Counted from the stretch's first letter, positions 7,490-16,046 are shown. The stretch: DNA of 22,281 bases from Kiritimatiellia bacterium (GCA_007125875.1 SLCI01000060.1:1-22281), one strand, 5' to 3'. Numbers and translations are program-made. The notes: a model not told the origin generated them from the letters alone.

Positions 7490-10195
7490 TCACGTCTCTC
7501 GTTCTTTATCCCAAGCCCCTACACGCTCGATCTCTTCATGACACGCAACCATCGCATCGACGACAACTGGATCAAACTGGCTTCCCCGATGCCGAACGAT
7601 CTCAGCTAGCGCCTCTTCCGCGCTTATGCTGCTGGAATAAGGGCGATCGGCACGCATCGCATCATAGGCATCCGCGACCGCGAATACGCGGGCACCCAAA
7701 CATATTTCTTCACCTTTTAATCCGCGCGGATATCCGCCACCATCGTAATGTTCCTGATGTGAAAGCACGATCTCGGCGGCTTCCTTGAGTTCTGGACTGG
7801 ATTGAATCATGTTGAAGCCGATTTGAGGATGTTGCCGCATCACCTCAAGTTCCTCGTCATCTAACGGACCAGGTTTCATCAAAATCGCATCGGGTATGGC
7901 CACTTTGCCGATATCGTGCAAGAGCGCTCCCGTTGCGATGGCTTCCATTTCGTCCGGCGGAACGTTTACCTGTCGAGCGAGAACACGCGCCGTCTGCGCA
8001 ACTCGCTTGCTGTGTTCGCCCGTGTTCCGCTCTCTGGCATCAAGCATGCCGACCATGGCCTCCAAGGTGAACCGGAATGAACTGCGCAAGCGATTCAGCG
8101 CACGCGTATGAGCAGCACTTTTCTCCTGAACCATGTTTTCCAAATGAGTCTGGTAGCGACGATTTTCGAGCATCAGCCGCCGATACTGAATGGCACGATT
8201 AATGGATGCCACTAGTTGAGCCGTGGTGATTGGCTTTTGTACAAAGTCATAGGCTCCCGAGCGCAAGGACTCCACCGCACTTTCGACGCGCACTTCGCCA
8301 GTAATGACGATACTCACGATGGTGTCATCCATCTGATTGATCTGTTTGATTAGATCCAAGCCGCTCTCCATCCCTAGGTTTAGATCGACCAGCGCGACGT
8401 CGAACAGACCACGATCTCTTTCCAACATTTCAATCGTTGCTGAACGTGTGTCAGCCTCATGCACCTCAAAGCCTTCGGCTTCAAGCTGGTGGTGAATGAG
8501 TCGACGAATCATCTCGTCGTCATCAATGATCAATACGCGGCCGCTTGCTGAGCTCCCTTGCCTTGGGAAAATATCATCGTCTTGTTTGGATGGGTGTTTC
8601 GTAGCTTTCTCGTTTTCCTCCCAATCACAAACACGATTACGCCCCCGCTGTTTGGCACGATATAATGCCTTATCCGCAATGGTCAGGAATCGACTGGCGG
8701 GAAAACTAGGTCCGGGTGTCAGGTTCGCGGCACCAATCGAAACCGTTGCACTCAAATCGTGTTCACCTTTACAAAACGTATGAGAGCGAAAGGCTTCAAG
8801 AATTCGATTAGCAACCAAGCGGGTGTCGCTTGCTTCTGACCACGGCAGAATTACGGTAAACTCGTCGCCACCCAGCCGGCATACCGCATCGGATTCACGA
8901 ACAAGTCCCATCACGAGTTGGGCGCATTCCGCCAACACGTGATCTCCAACTACGTGTCCGTATGAGTCGTTCAGCGTCTTAAAGTGATCAATATCAATAA
9001 CCAGCATCCCAATTGGAAACGCGTGACGTAATGCCAGGTTCCATAAACGTTTCAACTCCTCTTCGAATCCCCACCGATTCATTAAACCGGTAACAGAATC
9101 ACGCAGCGCCATTTCTCTGAGCTGGTCGGTTAGGGCTTGGCGCTCAGCTTCGGAGTTCTTGAAATCAGTAATATCGGTGATGAGTCCTTCATAACCAATC
9201 AGTTGCCCGTCGCTATCACGTCTTGCCATGGAGGTATCACGTAACCAACGGAGTCCACCATCTTGATGGTATATTCGGTATTCAACGACAAAGACAGGCT
9301 GTCCTTTGGACAGTTCCTTCACCTGCAAGAGCACTTTCTCGAGATCTTCGGGGTGGATTCTCTGACGCCACAGGTCAAGATCCTGCTCGTACTCCTCGAC
9401 CGTGTAGCCGGTCACTGACTCACATCCCGGATAATTCTTTACGTCGTGGACCTCTCCGTCTCGGAGTGTGACCGAATAGACGAATCCATTGGTCACACGA
9501 ACAAGCCGCTCGTAACGTTCCCGAGACTCGTGAAGCTCGTTGGTGACGTATTGCAACCTAGACAGCGACTCTTGAAGCTGCGACGTCCAGTGCTGCAGCC
9601 TCTTACTCATCCGAAGACGACCTTCTGCAAGCGCCGGATCATCTAAATGCGAAATCGTTTTCGGTGGCGCAGGTTGCGAATCATCCAGCATTGTGGAATC
9701 GAATAGTGAATACGCGATCAGCTCTTCCATACTTTCGGAAATTTGGCCGAGCAGATGATTACGATCTTTCAGGCTATACTCGAGAACGTGCTCCCGCGTG
9801 GTTTCCACAGCGGTCTTCACGAAACACATTATCTGTCCTGAATCGTAGCAAATCGGTGTAATACAGGCGCGCTCCCAGTAGATTTCGCCAGACTTTCGAC
9901 GATTCTGAAATTCACCCGTCCACTTCTTCCCGCTCAAGACGCAGTTCCAAAGTTCGCGATATTCTTCGGGTGGTCGAGCTCCTGATTTTAAGATGCGCGT
10001 ATGTTGACCGATTATCTCCTCGCGCGAATAACCAGTCATCTCGAGGAACTGCTGGTTTACATGAATGAATTTTCCATCCGGATCGATCATGGCGATTGCC
10101 GCCGGGCCATCCTCGAGAACTTGCCACAGCAGATCCGGCGCCACCGTTTTGCTGGCCGAATCGTCCGCATTCATATCATTTTTAAACGTGCTCAT
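7490..10195 (-). CDS. Bifunctional c-di-GMP enzyme: PAS-PAS-GGDEF-REC-HD-GYP
   Basis: A 901-residue cytoplasmic signalling protein with no membrane segment. PAS 1 spans about 22-135 (FLEMTGYSREEIIG) and PAS 2 about 226-347 (YRIYHQDGGLRWL), with a coiled linker between. The diguanylate cyclase domain (360-525) has DSVTGLMNR, an intact GGDEF (442-446) and, five residues upstream, RESD (433-436), a canonical RxxD product-inhibition site. A linker (about 526-552) leads to a receiver domain (553-670) with LIIDDD, the predicted phospho-acceptor Asp604 in LVDLNLG, and KP at 654-655. The HD-GYP domain (about 710-885) keeps H728, HDIGKVAIPD (760-769), HQEHYD (813-818) and GGGYP (819-823), so it should hydrolyse c-di-GMP. 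Synthesis and breakdown are therefore in one chain. Position as first gene of the operon suggests it tunes the MshEN-controlled synthase. The start ATG has only a weak Shine-Dalgarno. Confidence 0.92.
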   Translation of the reverse strand: MSTFKNDMNADDSASKTVAPDLLWQVLEDGPAAIAMIDPDGKFIHVNQQFLEMTGYSREEIIGQHTRILKSGARPPEEYRELWNCVLSGKKWTGEFQNRRKSGEIYWERACITPICYDSGQIMCFVKTAVETTREHVLEYSLKDRNHLLGQISESMEELIAYSLFDSTMLDDSQPAPPKTISHLDDPALAEGRLRMSKRLQHWTSQLQESLSRLQYVTNELHESRERYERLVRVTNGFVYSVTLRDGEVHDVKNYPGCESVTGYTVEEYEQDLDLWRQRIHPEDLEKVLLQVKELSKGQPVFVVEYRIYHQDGGLRWLRDTSMARRDSDGQLIGYEGLITDITDFKNSEAERQALTDQLREMALRDSVTGLMNRWGFEEELKRLWNLALRHAFPIGMLVIDIDHFKTLNDSYGHVVGDHVLAECAQLVMGLVRESDAVCRLGGDEFTVILPWSEASDTRLVANRILEAFRSHTFCKGEHDLSATVSIGAANLTPGPSFPASRFLTIADKALYRAKQRGRNRVCDWEENEKATKHPSKQDDDIFPRQGSSASGRVLIIDDDEMIRRLIHHQLEAEGFEVHEADTRSATIEMLERDRGLFDVALVDLNLGMESGLDLIKQINQMDDTIVSIVITGEVRVESAVESLRSGAYDFVQKPITTAQLVASINRAIQYRRLMLENRRYQTHLENMVQEKSAAHTRALNRLRSSFRFTLEAMVGMLDARERNTGEHSKRVAQTARVLARQVNVPPDEMEAIATGALLHDIGKVAIPDAILMKPGPLDDEELEVMRQHPQIGFNMIQSSPELKEAAEIVLSHQEHYDGGGYPRGLKGEEICLGARVFAVADAYDAMRADRPYSSSISAEEALAEIVRHRGSQFDPVVVDAMVACHEEIERVGAWDKERET

Positions 10196-10552
10196 AATCT
10201 GAACTGAATAGACACCTGCAAACCATCAGCGTAAGCGAATTAGCAGATTGCCGGATAACGACTCTTACATGACGCTTGGATACGTCGACTGCTCCACCCC
10301 AAAAAGTAGATCACACGGGCTATTCACTGTAAAGGTGACATGTTATGCATTCTGCGCAATCGGAACCCTCCGACCAAATAGCTCAAGTACCTTTTGCGGA
10401 GCTACTTGCGACGATATGAGACAATGACATCCGATCAAGACAGACTCGGCTTAATGTGAGCAAGCAACGCGATTGGCCTACTAACCCACTACGCTACCCT
10501 TCAGATGAAGGCGACCAGTCTCAAAAGTGCATCTCAGGACGAGATAAGATAC
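10196..10552. other. Intergenic region between c-di-GMP enzyme gene and tRNA-Asp
   Basis: There is no convincing gene in these 357 bases. The region should carry the promoter of the downstream minus-strand polysaccharide operon, but I found no strong sigma-70-like pair. It holds two short dyads: an imperfect 25-base inverted repeat at 10384-10408, and CCTTCA-GA-TGAAGG at 10498-10511. Neither is followed by a T run in the direction of the tRNA transcript, so no classical terminator is visible. Confidence 0.6.
10384..10408. repeat. Imperfect inverted repeat upstream of the c-di-GMP enzyme gene
   Basis: CAAGTA at 10384-10389 is mirrored by TACTTG at 10403-10408. After one C:C mismatch, CT (10391-10392) pairs with AG (10400-10401) around a 7-base loop. 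The dyad lies 189 bases upstream of the first gene of the polysaccharide operon and could be an operator. Its position and symmetry are the only evidence. Confidence 0.35.
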
Positions 10553-10629
10553 TGGCGGGAGCGACGGGACTCGAACCCGCAACAACCAGATCGACAGTCT
10601 GGGACTCTAACCAATTGAGCTACGCCCCC
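10553..10629 (-). tRNA. tRNA-Asp (anticodon GTC)
   Basis: The minus strand folds into a complete 77-base cloverleaf. The acceptor stem is GGGGGCG/CGCTCCC with one G-U pair. The D arm is GCTC-AATTGGTTA-GAGT. The anticodon stem CCAGA/TCTGG encloses the loop CTGTCGA, giving anticodon GTC. The variable loop has 5 bases, and the T arm is GCGGG-TTCGAGT-CCCGT. The discriminator base is G and the CCA end is encoded. Base 37 is G rather than the A of enterobacterial tRNA-Asp. Confidence 0.97.
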
Positions 10630-10648
10630 GCAGCAAATAGATCCGTGT

Positions 10649-10676
10649 ACGATACGAATATTCGATCACATGGCAA
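10649..10676 (-). promoter_or_regulatory. Predicted promoter of tRNA-Asp
   Basis: On the minus strand, TTGCCA (10676-10671) and TATCGT (10654-10649) are separated by 16 bases. The -10 element ends 19 bases before the tRNA 5' end, leaving a leader of about 13 bases. The match to the sigma-70 consensus is moderate. Confidence 0.4.
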
Positions 10677-10684
10677 TAAAAAAA

Positions 10685-11284
10685 TCAGCTGTAGTACGGA
10701 TTCGTTCCTGCCGCGTGATCTGTAACGTCGATAATTTCGCCCACATCTGGACAAATTTCGCGAATAGCGGTCTCAACGCCGTTTTTCATCGTCATTTGTG
10801 AGGCAGCACAGCCTTGGCATCCTCCACCCATTTCAATATAGACATCTTTATTGTCGACTTTTACCAATGTCACAAAGCCGCCATGCGAAGCCAGTGCAGG
10901 ATTGATGTGCTGCTCTAATAGCGCTTCGATGGCTTCAGCCATATCGGCTTGCGGACTTAATTGAGCCGCCTCAATGGCCGCTGCCGATACAGCGGGTTGA
11001 GTCGAAAGCAGCGGTTCGCGGATGGCGGGCAGGATGAACTTAGCCAATTCGGGCCAAGGCGCTGGAATATTTTTGGACAGCGTGATTTGATCGTCCGCAA
11101 TCTTAATTCGAGTAATACCGTCAATCGCGAATAACTGATCGGCCAGCGGCGAGCTGTAGGTCTCATCGCCCTTGTTAAAAACCACTGCCGCATCCGGCAG
11201 CACCGGGCGATTTACCTGAAACCGACACATGTTGGGATCAGACATAAACTCGCCGGTCACTTTAATTTCTTCATCAGATGCCAT
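10685..11284 (-). CDS. Nfu-type iron-sulfur cluster carrier/scaffold (Nfu_N + NifU-like domain)
   Basis: A 199-residue cytoplasmic protein. The N-terminal part (about 13-90) matches the Nfu_N domain: NMCRFQVNRPVL, then SPLADQLFAIDGITRIKI. The C-terminal part (about 115-190) is a NifU-like domain with the cluster-binding CxxC at Cys156 and Cys159 in GGGCQGCAAS. It is followed by MTMKNGVETAIREICPDV, typical of the family. Such proteins carry a [4Fe-4S] cluster between two subunits and deliver it to target enzymes. Both cysteines are intact. The ATG at 11284 has GAGG about seven bases upstream. It lies 43 bases downstream of the PopT gene on the same strand and may share its transcript. No isc or suf genes are in view. 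Confidence 0.9.
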   Translation of the reverse strand: MASDEEIKVTGEFMSDPNMCRFQVNRPVLPDAAVVFNKGDETYSSPLADQLFAIDGITRIKIADDQITLSKNIPAPWPELAKFILPAIREPLLSTQPAVSAAAIEAAQLSPQADMAEAIEALLEQHINPALASHGGFVTLVKVDNKDVYIEMGGGCQGCAASQMTMKNGVETAIREICPDVGEIIDVTDHAAGTNPYYS

Positions 11285-11327
11285 AATCTACCTCGTTTGG
11301 TACAGGGTACTGTATCCCACCGCTTGA

Positions 11328-12281
11328 TCAAGACCGCTTGAACAAAGAAATAAACGGATTCGACTTGGATTGCAGATGGTCCAGTACACTGATGAGGACG
11401 AATCCGGTGACGGCCAAACCGAGCGAGAGCCAAAAGACGCCATCGATCTGCGGCAATATATTGGTCATCAACATCGGGACCTCTTCACCATGCCGATCGA
11501 CTCGATACGTCAGCACTTCCTTGAAAGGCCATATGCGGCGCAGCGAGCCCAGCATAAACCCGATCAATAAAGTGATCGTCACTTGGTGATAATGTTTCAG
11601 CAACCAACTCAAAACACGAGCGAACAACATGATCCCTATCACCATTCCGGCCAATGCGGGCACGATCGCGAGAATATTGAGGTCTCGAACAGCATTAAGC
11701 AAAAACTCGTATTGTCCTAGAATCAGCAGAATGAATGAACCGGATATCCCCGGCAAAATCATGGCCGAAATAGCGACCGCCCCGCTAAGAAAGAGAACCA
11801 GCGCTGTGTTAGGCATGTCGACGGGGACCAATCCGACGATCAAATAGGCGCCAACGGTACCTATTAGTAAGGTGGCCACCATCGAGGGTTTCCAGCGTAC
11901 ATGATAGCTGACCGCAATGATCGAGGCCAATACAAGCCCGAAGAAGAAGGCAAATAGCGGTACTTCGTGATATTCCAGTAGCCAAGACAGAATACGCGCC
12001 AACGATAGGACCGCCGTTCCCAAGCCGCCCCCCAAAGCCAGCACAAACTTCCAATTGACGTGTTCAAGCGCGTCACGAATACGGAACGCCAGCAGCAAAC
12101 GCAGAAACTGCAGATTAAAAGACTTGATGGTGTGGATTAGCTCCTCGTAAACACCGAGAATAAACGCCATCGTTCCCCCTGAAACACCGGGCACCACATC
12201 GGCGGCCCCCATCGCCCCGCCGCTGAAGGCAAGATAGGCATATTGTTTGGCGGTTCTTTTTTTACGGACTGGATCGGACAT
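11328..12281 (-). CDS. popT: DUF368 family polyprenyl-phosphate translocase (PopT-like)
   Basis: A 317-residue polytopic inner-membrane protein. The DUF368 hallmark GAADVVPGVSGGTMAF lies at 25-40. A second PGISGSF at 177-183 and the paired segments ARILSWLLEYHEVPL (95-109) and ARVLSWLLKHYHQVT (221-235) reveal an internal duplication with two re-entrant loops. DUF368 proteins have been shown to return undecaprenyl phosphate across the membrane for reuse in wall and surface-glycan synthesis. That fits a genome region rich in glycan genes, although the NfrB route itself may not need a lipid carrier. The ATG at 12281 is preceded by AGAGGAG at good spacing. The gene is divergent from the sugar-transporter fusion, with 140 bases between them. 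Confidence 0.9.
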   Translation of the reverse strand: MSDPVRKKRTAKQYAYLAFSGGAMGAADVVPGVSGGTMAFILGVYEELIHTIKSFNLQFLRLLLAFRIRDALEHVNWKFVLALGGGLGTAVLSLARILSWLLEYHEVPLFAFFFGLVLASIIAVSYHVRWKPSMVATLLIGTVGAYLIVGLVPVDMPNTALVLFLSGAVAISAMILPGISGSFILLILGQYEFLLNAVRDLNILAIVPALAGMVIGIMLFARVLSWLLKHYHQVTITLLIGFMLGSLRRIWPFKEVLTYRVDRHGEEVPMLMTNILPQIDGVFWLSLGLAVTGFVLISVLDHLQSKSNPFISLFKRS

Positions 12282-12306
12282 AGTAACTCCTCTAAATGAA
12301 GCGCGT

Positions 12307-12335
12307 ATTTAATGGGGCGAGATCGATAATGCCAA
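12307..12335 (-). promoter_or_regulatory. Possible promoter for the popT-nfu pair
   Basis: On the minus strand, TTGGCA (12335-12330) and TTAAAT (12312-12307) are separated by 17 bases, about 26 bases upstream of the popT start. Each box matches the consensus at about four of six bases. This is a weak prediction. Confidence 0.3.
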
Positions 12336-12421
12336 TCTTTTTCTGAAACAAGGTCTCGACTTCGCTGAGTCACCACATTCCCACTGGAGCAAAGCACTGG
12401 CAGTCTGATACGCTCATTTCC

Positions 12422-15178
12422 ATGCGCAAGGTCTGGCTATCCTTAATTCTCTTCGGGTCCCTGATAAGCCCAACTATATCGGGTTGGGTCGAATCGGTTG
12501 TCGACCCAAATACAGGTGAGAAGCAGACGGTAATCCATGTGACAGTGTTTGACCTACCTGACCCCAGCCGCACGGATACTGCTTCGCGAGCCGAGGTTGC
12601 GGCTGTACGCGAATTTGTGCGGCAGTTCCCGGAACTATTCGAGAAACGCTATCGCGACCGCTACCAAGCCCAACCGGATCGTTTTGGTAATCATGATTGG
12701 AATAACGTGGTGGTGCAGCTTCATCGTTTCTCTGGTATTCGTGTGCCAGGCGTCGAATCGGACTTACTCGCGATCGCCGGTGGTGTTGCGCCCGATATTC
12801 TGTATGTGAATTTTCGCAAATCGGACACCTATATTCAGCAGGGGTTTTTGCATCCACTTGATCGTCCAGAAGACCATTACTTCACCGCGATGACGGAAGA
12901 AGAAATTGATTATCGCGTGCATGAAAAGATATGGCCGGTCATTCGGCGGCCCGGCCCAACCGGAGAAACCCATGTGTGGGCGCTGCCCTACGGCGGTGCC
13001 TTGGGCAAGGTGCTGCTATACCGCAAAGATCTCTTCGATGCTGCCAATATCCCCTACCCGACTCAGGACTGGACGTGGGAGGATTTGTATGAGGCTGCCC
13101 GCGCATTAACCGATCCAGCCACTGGGCGGTATGGATTGGCGCTGGGAACGGGACGACACCAATCCTGGTTCTGGATCACCTTCCTCTGGTCGGCCGGTGG
13201 CGAGGTGATGGTTTTGGACGAGGAAACAGGCGAATGGGACATTGTGTTCGACTCCCACGAAGCCGCTGTTGCGCTCGACTTCTACACACGCATCAGCACG
13301 GAACCTTGGATCGATCGCTTGGGCCAACGGCGCTATGGCTTTGTGCATAAAGATGCCGGCGAACGCTCCTTAAAATGGGATCGCGGCGAAATTGGAATGC
13401 AGTTTGCGTATGTCGATGAGAAGTTGTTCGCTACGATCAATCCGGACATCACCGGCATGGCACCCGTCCCTAAAGGGCCCACCGGCATCCGCGGTGCCGA
13501 ATTGAATAGTCGAATGATGGGGCTATTCAGCGAAATCCAAGATCCGGTGGTGCGCGATGCAGCGTGGGAATTCATTCGCTTTCGCGATAGCCGTCCTGCG
13601 ATGGAGGTCTATACGCGCGTGATGGTCGAAGGCGGCCTCGGTCAGTTCATTCATCCTCGCTTCTTGAAAGAATTCGGCTTTGAAGATGTCATTCGATTAG
13701 CTCCGCGCGGCTGGGCAGAGGTATTCGAAATAGCGATCGAAACCGGCAAACCGGAGCCTTATGGCAGACACAGCAATGTCGCCTATAACTTTATGGATAT
13801 TCCAATTGATCGCGCGGAGCGACTGGCCTTACAGGGACAGTTACCGGATGACGAAGCAGAACGTTTGGCCGTCATGCAAGATCTGTTGCGTGATGCCGCT
13901 AACCGTGCGCGAGAAGAGATGCTGGGCGTGATTTCACCAGAGGAACACCGCAAGCGACGCGCCTCAGCACTTTTTGTACTGCTCGCCATCCTCGTTACAT
14001 TCAGCTATGTGTTCCGAAACATCATTCAGACCTTCGCACCACCCCGCACCATACTCGAGGAGAACTCAAGTCGAGCAGGACAATGGCAGTGGCGCCGTTT
14101 TGCGCCAGCCTATGTCATTCTATTGCCAGCCGTGCTGACAATTCTTGTTTGGCAATATGTTCCTTTGGTCCGTGGCTCAATCATGGCATTTCAGGACTAT
14201 CGCCTACTCGGTGGTTCGCAATGGGTATGGCTCGATAATTTTGGCGCCGTGTTGTGGGACTCAGCCTGGTGGCTATCTGTCTGGCACGCGATTCGGTATA
14301 GCGCACTCGTAATCGGTCTGACATTTCTGCCTCCGATCATTCTGGCCATTTTGTTGCAGGAGGTGCCTCGCGGGAAAATATTCTTTCGCACCGTATTCTA
14401 CTTGCCTGCCGTGATCACAGGCTTGGTCGTCATTATTTTGTGGAAGATGTTCTATGATCCCAGTGAGCGGGGCGCGTTCAACGCCTTACTGATGCAAATC
14501 CCCGCCATCGCCTATCTATTGGTTGGGCTGGGCCTTTTCTGGGTGGCCTTTCTGTTTCATCAGCGGCTGATGTTTCACGATAGCCGCCTTGCAGCCGTGC
14601 TATTTCTAATTGGCGGCTTGCTGATCTTATACACCTGCTATCGCTTAGCGCATCCGATTCTGTTTCAGGAAGGGGCTTCGCTGGCTCAGCGCATTTTCGG
14701 CACATTGCCGGAACCGTATCGCTGGTTAACAGATCCCGACGTGGCGATGCTCGCCTGCGTGATACCATTGGTATGGGCGGGAATGGGACCCGGCTGCTTA
14801 ATCTATCTGGCCGCTCTGAAAGGTATCTCCGATGAGTATTACGAAGCAGCCGATATGGATGGCGCAACCTTCATTGACAAGATCCTCTTCATTATTTTCC
14901 CCATGCTGAAACCGTTGATCATTATCAACTTTGTGGGCGTATTCATTTCCTCGTGGTATGGGGCGACCGACAACATTTTGGCCATGACCGGCGGTGGCGC
15001 GGACACGGAGGTTGCCGGCCTACATATCTTCTATAAGGCCTTTATTTTCCTGCAATTCGGCCCCGCTACCGCAATGGCGTGGTTACTGGGGCTCATGTTG
15101 ATTGGTTTCACCGTGTATCAACTGCGCATTCTGTCGCGGATCGAATTCAGAACGACGGGCGATCAGGAACAACGGTAA
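12422..15178 (+). CDS. Fusion of extracellular sugar-binding protein and MalF-type ABC permease
   Basis: One 918-residue frame joins two parts normally made separately. Residues 1-20 are a signal/anchor segment without a lipobox Cys. Residues about 35-500 are a family-1 solute-binding protein (APDILYVN, WALPYGGALGKVLLYRKDLFDAANIP in two blocks, TWEDLYEAARAL, GEIGMQFAY, AAWEFIRF). A membrane helix follows at about 514-533. Residues 560-905 are a MalF-like permease, with RTVFYLPAVITGLVVIILW (656-674) and the EAA loop starting EAADMDG at 808 and ending with Pro at 827. About 75 residues between the third permease helix and the EAA loop (about 690-765) add two extra hydrophobic helices. The substrate is probably a carbohydrate (inference). 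No MalG-type permease or ATPase is in the window. No clear Shine-Dalgarno precedes the ATG. The 3' end overlaps the convergent gene by 32 bases. Confidence 0.88.
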   Translation: MRKVWLSLILFGSLISPTISGWVESVVDPNTGEKQTVIHVTVFDLPDPSRTDTASRAEVAAVREFVRQFPELFEKRYRDRYQAQPDRFGNHDWNNVVVQLHRFSGIRVPGVESDLLAIAGGVAPDILYVNFRKSDTYIQQGFLHPLDRPEDHYFTAMTEEEIDYRVHEKIWPVIRRPGPTGETHVWALPYGGALGKVLLYRKDLFDAANIPYPTQDWTWEDLYEAARALTDPATGRYGLALGTGRHQSWFWITFLWSAGGEVMVLDEETGEWDIVFDSHEAAVALDFYTRISTEPWIDRLGQRRYGFVHKDAGERSLKWDRGEIGMQFAYVDEKLFATINPDITGMAPVPKGPTGIRGAELNSRMMGLFSEIQDPVVRDAAWEFIRFRDSRPAMEVYTRVMVEGGLGQFIHPRFLKEFGFEDVIRLAPRGWAEVFEIAIETGKPEPYGRHSNVAYNFMDIPIDRAERLALQGQLPDDEAERLAVMQDLLRDAANRAREEMLGVISPEEHRKRRASALFVLLAILVTFSYVFRNIIQTFAPPRTILEENSSRAGQWQWRRFAPAYVILLPAVLTILVWQYVPLVRGSIMAFQDYRLLGGSQWVWLDNFGAVLWDSAWWLSVWHAIRYSALVIGLTFLPPIILAILLQEVPRGKIFFRTVFYLPAVITGLVVIILWKMFYDPSERGAFNALLMQIPAIAYLLVGLGLFWVAFLFHQRLMFHDSRLAAVLFLIGGLLILYTCYRLAHPILFQEGASLAQRIFGTLPEPYRWLTDPDVAMLACVIPLVWAGMGPGCLIYLAALKGISDEYYEAADMDGATFIDKILFIIFPMLKPLIIINFVGVFISSWYGATDNILAMTGGGADTEVAGLHIFYKAFIFLQFGPATAMAWLLGLMLIGFTVYQLRILSRIEFRTTGDQEQR

Positions 15179-16046
15179 ACTCAGGACAGGCCTTCAACAT
15201 CTCATCGGCCCCACGCGCAGGATGCTGCTTGCTGGATCGTTTACCACTAATGCAAATGGCTTGATACAGGCGCCGATCCGTTTCATTGCGCCAAGCGGCA
15301 GACGAAAACTGGCCCCGTTTAAGCAATAACCCCTTCGGCTGCCAGCGTCCCGAGATTCGTTCAATATGCTCATTCCCGCGCGTGAAGGTCTCGTTGCGAG
15401 GTTCACGCACAAAATCTTCTTCAGTCTGAGCCGCCAGCCAATCACGCAATGGCATGTTCATCCATTGGTCTGTGAATCCGTAACGCCGAAAAATCCATCG
15501 ATCCGGCGGCTTCGGACCATCGAAACGCAATCCAACGCGGCCCGGCTCGATGACGCATTCCTGTAAATTAAAGTTTTCAGGCACACGCAAATCCATGCCG
15601 AATGCGCGCCATTGCTGATAGCCGTCTGCGTCCGGCAACACCGCACGGAGCGTTGGCAGAATGCGCGCTTCCAGTGCATCGTCACGCTTTTCCGGATGAA
15701 TGAAGACCAGTTCGACCAACACCTTGAGCTCGTCAAAATACGCACCGTAACGAGAGACCGCCTCACCGCGGCGATGCCCTACCAGTCCGGGTAATCCCCG
15801 GCAGCGAATCGGCTTGATATCCGCCCATTCCGACTCAAGGGAGTTGGCATAATCCTTCATCATGCGATCAAAGTCCGGTTCGGCCTTGAAACTGCGCCAG
15901 TTGAATTCCAAGCGATAGCGGTGTCGGTCGGCAAACGCGCAGCGACCGACCGCCGGATCACGTGCGAACTGGAGACACTCCCAATCGGCTGGCAACGTGA
16001 TCGCCAATTGACGCCAAATCCACTCTGTTAGTTTCGCCTTATCCAA
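15147..16046 (-). CDS. Unrecognised protein with an apparent internal duplication
   Basis: I do not recognise this family. The frame extends to a TTG at 16079 (310 codons), but a TTG at 16046 gives 299 residues. It overlaps the photolyase stop by 8 bases (TTGGATAA) and has GGAG ten bases upstream, so I prefer it. There is no signal peptide, membrane helix or known catalytic motif. Two stretches look related: near the N-terminus, LPADWECLQFARDPAVGR followed by a charged strand ending in FNWR; and in the middle, LRVPENFNLQECVIEPGRVG followed by RWIFRRYGF. This suggests two copies of a small alpha/beta domain (inference, by eye). The coupling to the photolyase gene suggests joint expression. Its 3' end overlaps the convergent transporter gene by 32 bases. 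Confidence 0.72.
   Translation of the reverse strand: MDKAKLTEWIWRQLAITLPADWECLQFARDPAVGRCAFADRHRYRLEFNWRSFKAEPDFDRMMKDYANSLESEWADIKPIRCRGLPGLVGHRRGEAVSRYGAYFDELKVLVELVFIHPEKRDDALEARILPTLRAVLPDADGYQQWRAFGMDLRVPENFNLQECVIEPGRVGLRFDGPKPPDRWIFRRYGFTDQWMNMPLRDWLAAQTEEDFVREPRNETFTRGNEHIERISGRWQPKGLLLKRGQFSSAAWRNETDRRLYQAICISGKRSSKQHPARGADEMLKACPEFTVVPDRPSF

Noticed and set aside
10498..10511. CCTTCAGATGAAGG palindrome as a terminator downstream of the tRNA
   Set aside because: The loop would be two bases and no T run follows in either direction.
10456..10725. Plus-strand frame spanning the tRNA-Asp locus
   Set aside because: It reads through the complement of a well-formed tRNA and the 3' end of the nfu gene.
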